From positions 9,238,001 to 9,302,000 of the forward strand of contig NC_133166.1 in NCBI RefSeq assembly GCF_040802235.1: DNA of 64,000 bases. Direction: 5' to 3'. Origin of the DNA: Manis javanica (taxonomy: Eukaryota > Chordata > Mammalia > Pholidota > Manidae). Below, one piece after another: positions 60,785 to 64,000 of the stretch. Under the pieces are notes generated by a model. That model was given only the letters and a program-made list of their open reading frames with translations. It was not told where the DNA came from and ran no database searches. The translations under genes were made by a program, and so were the position numbers. Every line of letters starts with the position of its first letter. Positions within the stretch are counted from its first letter, which is position 1.

Positions 60785-60975
60785 TCAAAGGGAGAGAGGT
60801 GAATAGCCCAGAGAAATATCAGAGTACTTCAAAGACAAGTAAGCATGGCAGGGGAGGGAGAGGATTTGGAAGCAGCAACCAGCAGATGTTTGTAATACCA
60901 GCAAAATGAAGTAGACAGTCACCTTTTATTTAGTGCTTACTATGTGCACATCCCTGTGGTAAATATATTATGTCC
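60785..60975. other. Spacer
   Basis: No recognised feature. Confidence 0.4.
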
Positions 60976-61425
60976 ATAATATTCTAGTTATCTATTGCTG
61001 TGTGATAAGCTACCCCAAACTTTGTGCTGTGAATCAACTATGTTCTTTTGCTCAGAACTTCCGTAGGTCAGGAATTTGAATAGGACCCAGTCTTGTCCCT
61101 GCTTCACCATGCCTAGGGCCTCAGCCAGGCAGACTTGAATGGTTGGAAACTAGAGAGGTGGGGGCTGAAAGATTCACCTCCAAGCTGATTTCTCACTCAC
61201 ACATCTGTCACCGTGTGGTGAGCACCTACGTGTCCTCTCTCCAGCGTGCAGCTTTAGCGCTTGTACACAGCGCCTCATTTTCCAGGAGCAAGGATGAGGC
61301 TGCGAGGCCGTTTCTGACCTGGCTTTAGAAGTCACGCCGCTCACTGCCACTGTGGCCATAAGCCCACCCAGACTCAAAGTAAGGGGCACAGACCTCATGT
61401 CTGCATGAGGAAGATGTCAGAGAAT
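60976..61425. repeat. Unassigned old repeat
   Basis: 'ctagttatctattgctgtgt' followed by a 'caggaatttgaataggaccc' block is the opening of a widespread mammalian repeat that I cannot name with confidence. The GC-rich middle holds overlapping chance open frames (61143-61398). Confidence 0.4.
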
Positions 61426-61429
61426 GTGC

Positions 61430-61650
61430 AGACATGTTTCACCACTACCTACCATTATTTCCTTTAATCTTCACAACAACCCTGCGATGCCGACTCAATA
61501 ATTTTTGTAGATACAGAAAGTAAAGTAATGCACAGAGATGGTAAGGAACTTGCCTGGGTTTACTTAACCAGTACGTGGCCCACCTGGGATTTGAACCCCT
61601 TTTCTGAGTCCAAAACCCATGTGCTTAATCACTAAGTATATACCTGATGT
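61430..61650 (-). repeat. MIR SINE, antisense
   Basis: 'atcttcacaacaaccctgcg' (61468-61487), 'gaacttgcctgggtttactt' (61547-61566), 'gggatttgaacccc' and 'aacccatgtgcttaatcact' make a nearly complete reverse MIR. Confidence 0.8.
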
Positions 61651-62565
61651 GCTATATTTTTCTGAAAATTAAAAAGGCTTTTTCATCTGTCCATGTGTTT
61701 CACATGGAAATACTTTGAGATTGAAAAACGAGCACAGTTTCCATTTTATGGATGAGCTGCAGAGCTGGGACTCAAACACGGGTGTTCTGACTTTAGACTC
61801 GTTGCACTACATTCCCCCACTGTGCCTAATCATAAGCTCTCCTGCTAACAAGCACCAGCTCCAGGGAAATACACACAATTTCATAAAACTAGTTGTGCAC
61901 ATGAGCTGACCCTACGCTATTTCCATCACAACAATGCTGTCAGGAAGGTGACACAACCCAGTAATTATACAGTAGTTTGAGACATGAGACACAAACAAAC
62001 CCACTGGAAAATGAACCTGATAATTGCACAGTTAGAACAAGGTCCAGAAACAGGAGGAGAAGAGGGGAGTATTAGCCTAACCTGGGCTACTATGAGTACA
62101 ATGAAGAAATTTTTTGTGTTTCGGTTATTTTCCAAAAGTTATTCAGGTAGCCACAGGAACAGAGTGATGTCCTTAAAACTCAGAGCTTGCAGTGAAGTCT
62201 TAAAGAAAATCAACAACTAATATTCTGGGAAATTTAACAAAGACCTACACATTTCTTATCTGGAAAACATTACTGAGATCAACAGAGTTCTGAATCCCAC
62301 CCGCAACACTTACACCCTTGCCCAATTTTAAAAACAGTTCCCGGTAAACTAAAAGAATAAAAGTATAGGTTTAGATGATAATTCTTCTAATATCCCTATC
62401 ATGATTACCTCCGTGCAATTTAACTCCCCTAGTGTCATCCCTGCATCTATCTAGGAAAAAAAAAAAACGCAGAAAAATGCATGTAGAAGTAGCGAACTGA
62501 AACCCGAGTGATCTTTGAAAAATGCCTATCCTGTGTGTCAGCCCCCGCTGAGCACAAGCCTGGCT
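61651..62565. other. No recognised feature
   Basis: Single-copy-looking DNA, with a weak second MIR-like patch near 61735-61810 ('attttatggatgagctgcag'). Confidence 0.4.
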
Positions 62566-62950
62566 CCTCATCACCCACACAGCATGGTTCAGACTCTAAA
62601 CCGCCTATATAGCCCTTTTCAAAAGTCTATCCTCGACATACCTGCCTACTGTCACCTCTTGCCTGTCTGTGGTTAAATACCCATCCCTTCTACCCTTAGA
62701 TCATTCACTCCTCTTAGAACCCTCACACCTCCAGACCTCTCTTTGTTTATGCTATATGCTCTGACTACATGGTCCTTTTCTCTTCCTTTAGTTCTTTTCA
62801 ACTTTCTCTCCTGGCACTTGTTAACTATCCTTTATTCCTTTTCAAGAGTAACTTCCTCTGAGAATTTTCCCCAGCTCATTCATCATAATCCCACTGAGGC
62901 AGGTACATTGTTCTGTTTTAGTACTAGGCAACGTAATTCTTGAATATTCA
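62566..62950 (+). repeat. L2 LINE fragment
   Basis: The text is pyrimidine-rich L2 3'-ORF-like: 'acacagcatggttcagactc' (62577-62596), 'ttcaagagtaacttcctctg' and 'ttccccagctcattcatcat'. Decayed. Confidence 0.5.
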
Positions 62951-63360
62951 TAGTCACAAATACATGGCAGGCATGAGATAAAATATGGACTACACAAAGA
63001 TAAGAGAAAGTCCCTGCCAGTGAATGCATACTTTCCATTTGGGAGATAAAAAGTATAACCAGAAAATTTCAATAATATATGGGTAAATGCTAACAAAGCA
63101 TTCTGTATGGTATGCCATGATAACACAAAAACTAAGTACTTAACATAACTCAGGAGAGCTTCTAGAGATGACACCTTGGCAAAGTTTTGAAGGATGAGTA
63201 TCATAATTATTTGTTGACATGATTATATTTCCTACTTGAGCAAAAGCCTTTATTGCAATCCCATTTCATGTTTTCGTTATGCTGAATGATGTCCAGCTGT
63301 GTCTAAAACAAAATAAGATATCAATAAATGTTGTGTGTTGAATGAATGACTGAAGTAATG
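62951..63360. repeat. Ancient repeat relics, including an L2-like end
   Basis: 'aagataagagaaagtccctg' and 'ttttgaaggatgagtatcat' recall an unnamed old mammalian repeat. 'tatcaataaatgttgtgtgt' at 63319-63338 is L2-end-like. Confidence 0.35.
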
Positions 63361-64000
63361 AATACATAGGTTTTTTATTAGGCACATTGCCTAATGGATG
63401 CTAGTAGGTTATTTTCTCTGACCAACTCACTTCACTGACAAGTGAAGATATAATCAATCAAGAAAAGTGCAAAAGAATTTATCCAAATTAAAGCTATGTT
63501 ATAGGATTTACTGTCAGCCTACCTCCTTGTACTCTGCTCATCAAGTTGCTGGGCTGCTTCCATTCAGAGTATCTTTTACAAGGCCTCCTAAGGGCTAGCT
63601 CAGTATTTTATTGTATCACCCAGGGCACAAATGGTTGGCTGTGATGAAAATGAGAGGGCAGATCTCTTACCTGTTTTGAGGCAATTTCTATGAGAAAGTC
63701 CTCTTCTATTTTTTGAACAGAAAACATAGTTTTGGACAAACAATTCTCACAGTATTTTGAAATCATCACATATCCTCATCTCTTTCTGTACCCTATATTA
63801 TTAATTTTGGATGAGATTTCAATTCTTAGTGTAACAAGTACAGAAGATGACAGTTATAGTTACAAGAGAAAAAAGGAAATGGTTAATTATTTGATCAAAG
63901 GCAGAGGTCTACAGCCCTCTAAAGGGAGATTTGACCAGCCATATTCCTGAACAAAAAATGCCAAAACTGTCCATATTGGCCAAGGAAAGAGGCTAGAGAT
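63361..64000. other. No recognised feature
   Basis: AT-rich DNA to the end of the window. A 72-codon frame at 63732-63950 has no domain. Confidence 0.4.

Overview
The window reads as non-coding genomic DNA of a placental mammal. I find no intact cellular gene, no exon I can defend and no prokaryotic feature. The content is interspersed repeats of several ages: LINE-1 from ancient L1M to a younger lineage, L2, MIR, MER5-type hAT relics, and ERVL, MaLR and other retroviral remnants. To these is added one intronless pseudogene copy of a cellular mRNA (GPCPD1). No primate Alu, rodent B1/B2, carnivore tRNA-Lys SINE or ruminant SINE is seen. The younger L1 3' ends look laurasiatherian. From memory, the tail of the L1 at 7.2-15.0 kb resembles a repeat common in pangolins (Manis). 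That species guess is an impression and could not be tested here.

Layout. 0-7.2 kb: MIR and MER5 scraps, an old L1 3' end, an LTR-like stretch and an old antisense L1. 6.85-15.06 kb: an old LTR-type element split by a 7.8 kb L1 flanked by a 12-bp target-site duplication. This L1 has a 5' UTR, broken ORF1, broken ORF2 and a 3' UTR, and after its normal A-rich end it continues for about 1.8 kb into a retroviral env transmembrane-subunit fragment and a tail with its own poly(A) signal. 15-18 kb: L2 end, ERVL-type LTR, MaLR LTR. 18-24 kb: three antisense L1 pieces, the middle one younger (3.6 kb, ORF2 with an intact FADD motif). 24-28 kb: L2 and an ERVL/MaLR internal region. 28-37.8 kb: mostly single-copy sequence. 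37.8-41 kb: the GPCPD1 retrocopy. 41-56 kb: MIR and L2 relics, a 2.2 kb antisense L1 and an older L1. 56.6-58.9 kb: an old antisense L1 with a tandemly reiterated block. 60.05-60.78 kb: two copies of one MaLR-type LTR in inverted, tail-to-tail arrangement. 61-64 kb: MIR, L2 and unassigned sequence.

The genes do not work together as a pathway. The most interesting object is the composite L1-env element, because the target-site duplication encloses both parts and so implies that they were mobilised as one RNA. Family names are given from recognition of consensus-like passages and were not checked by a search.
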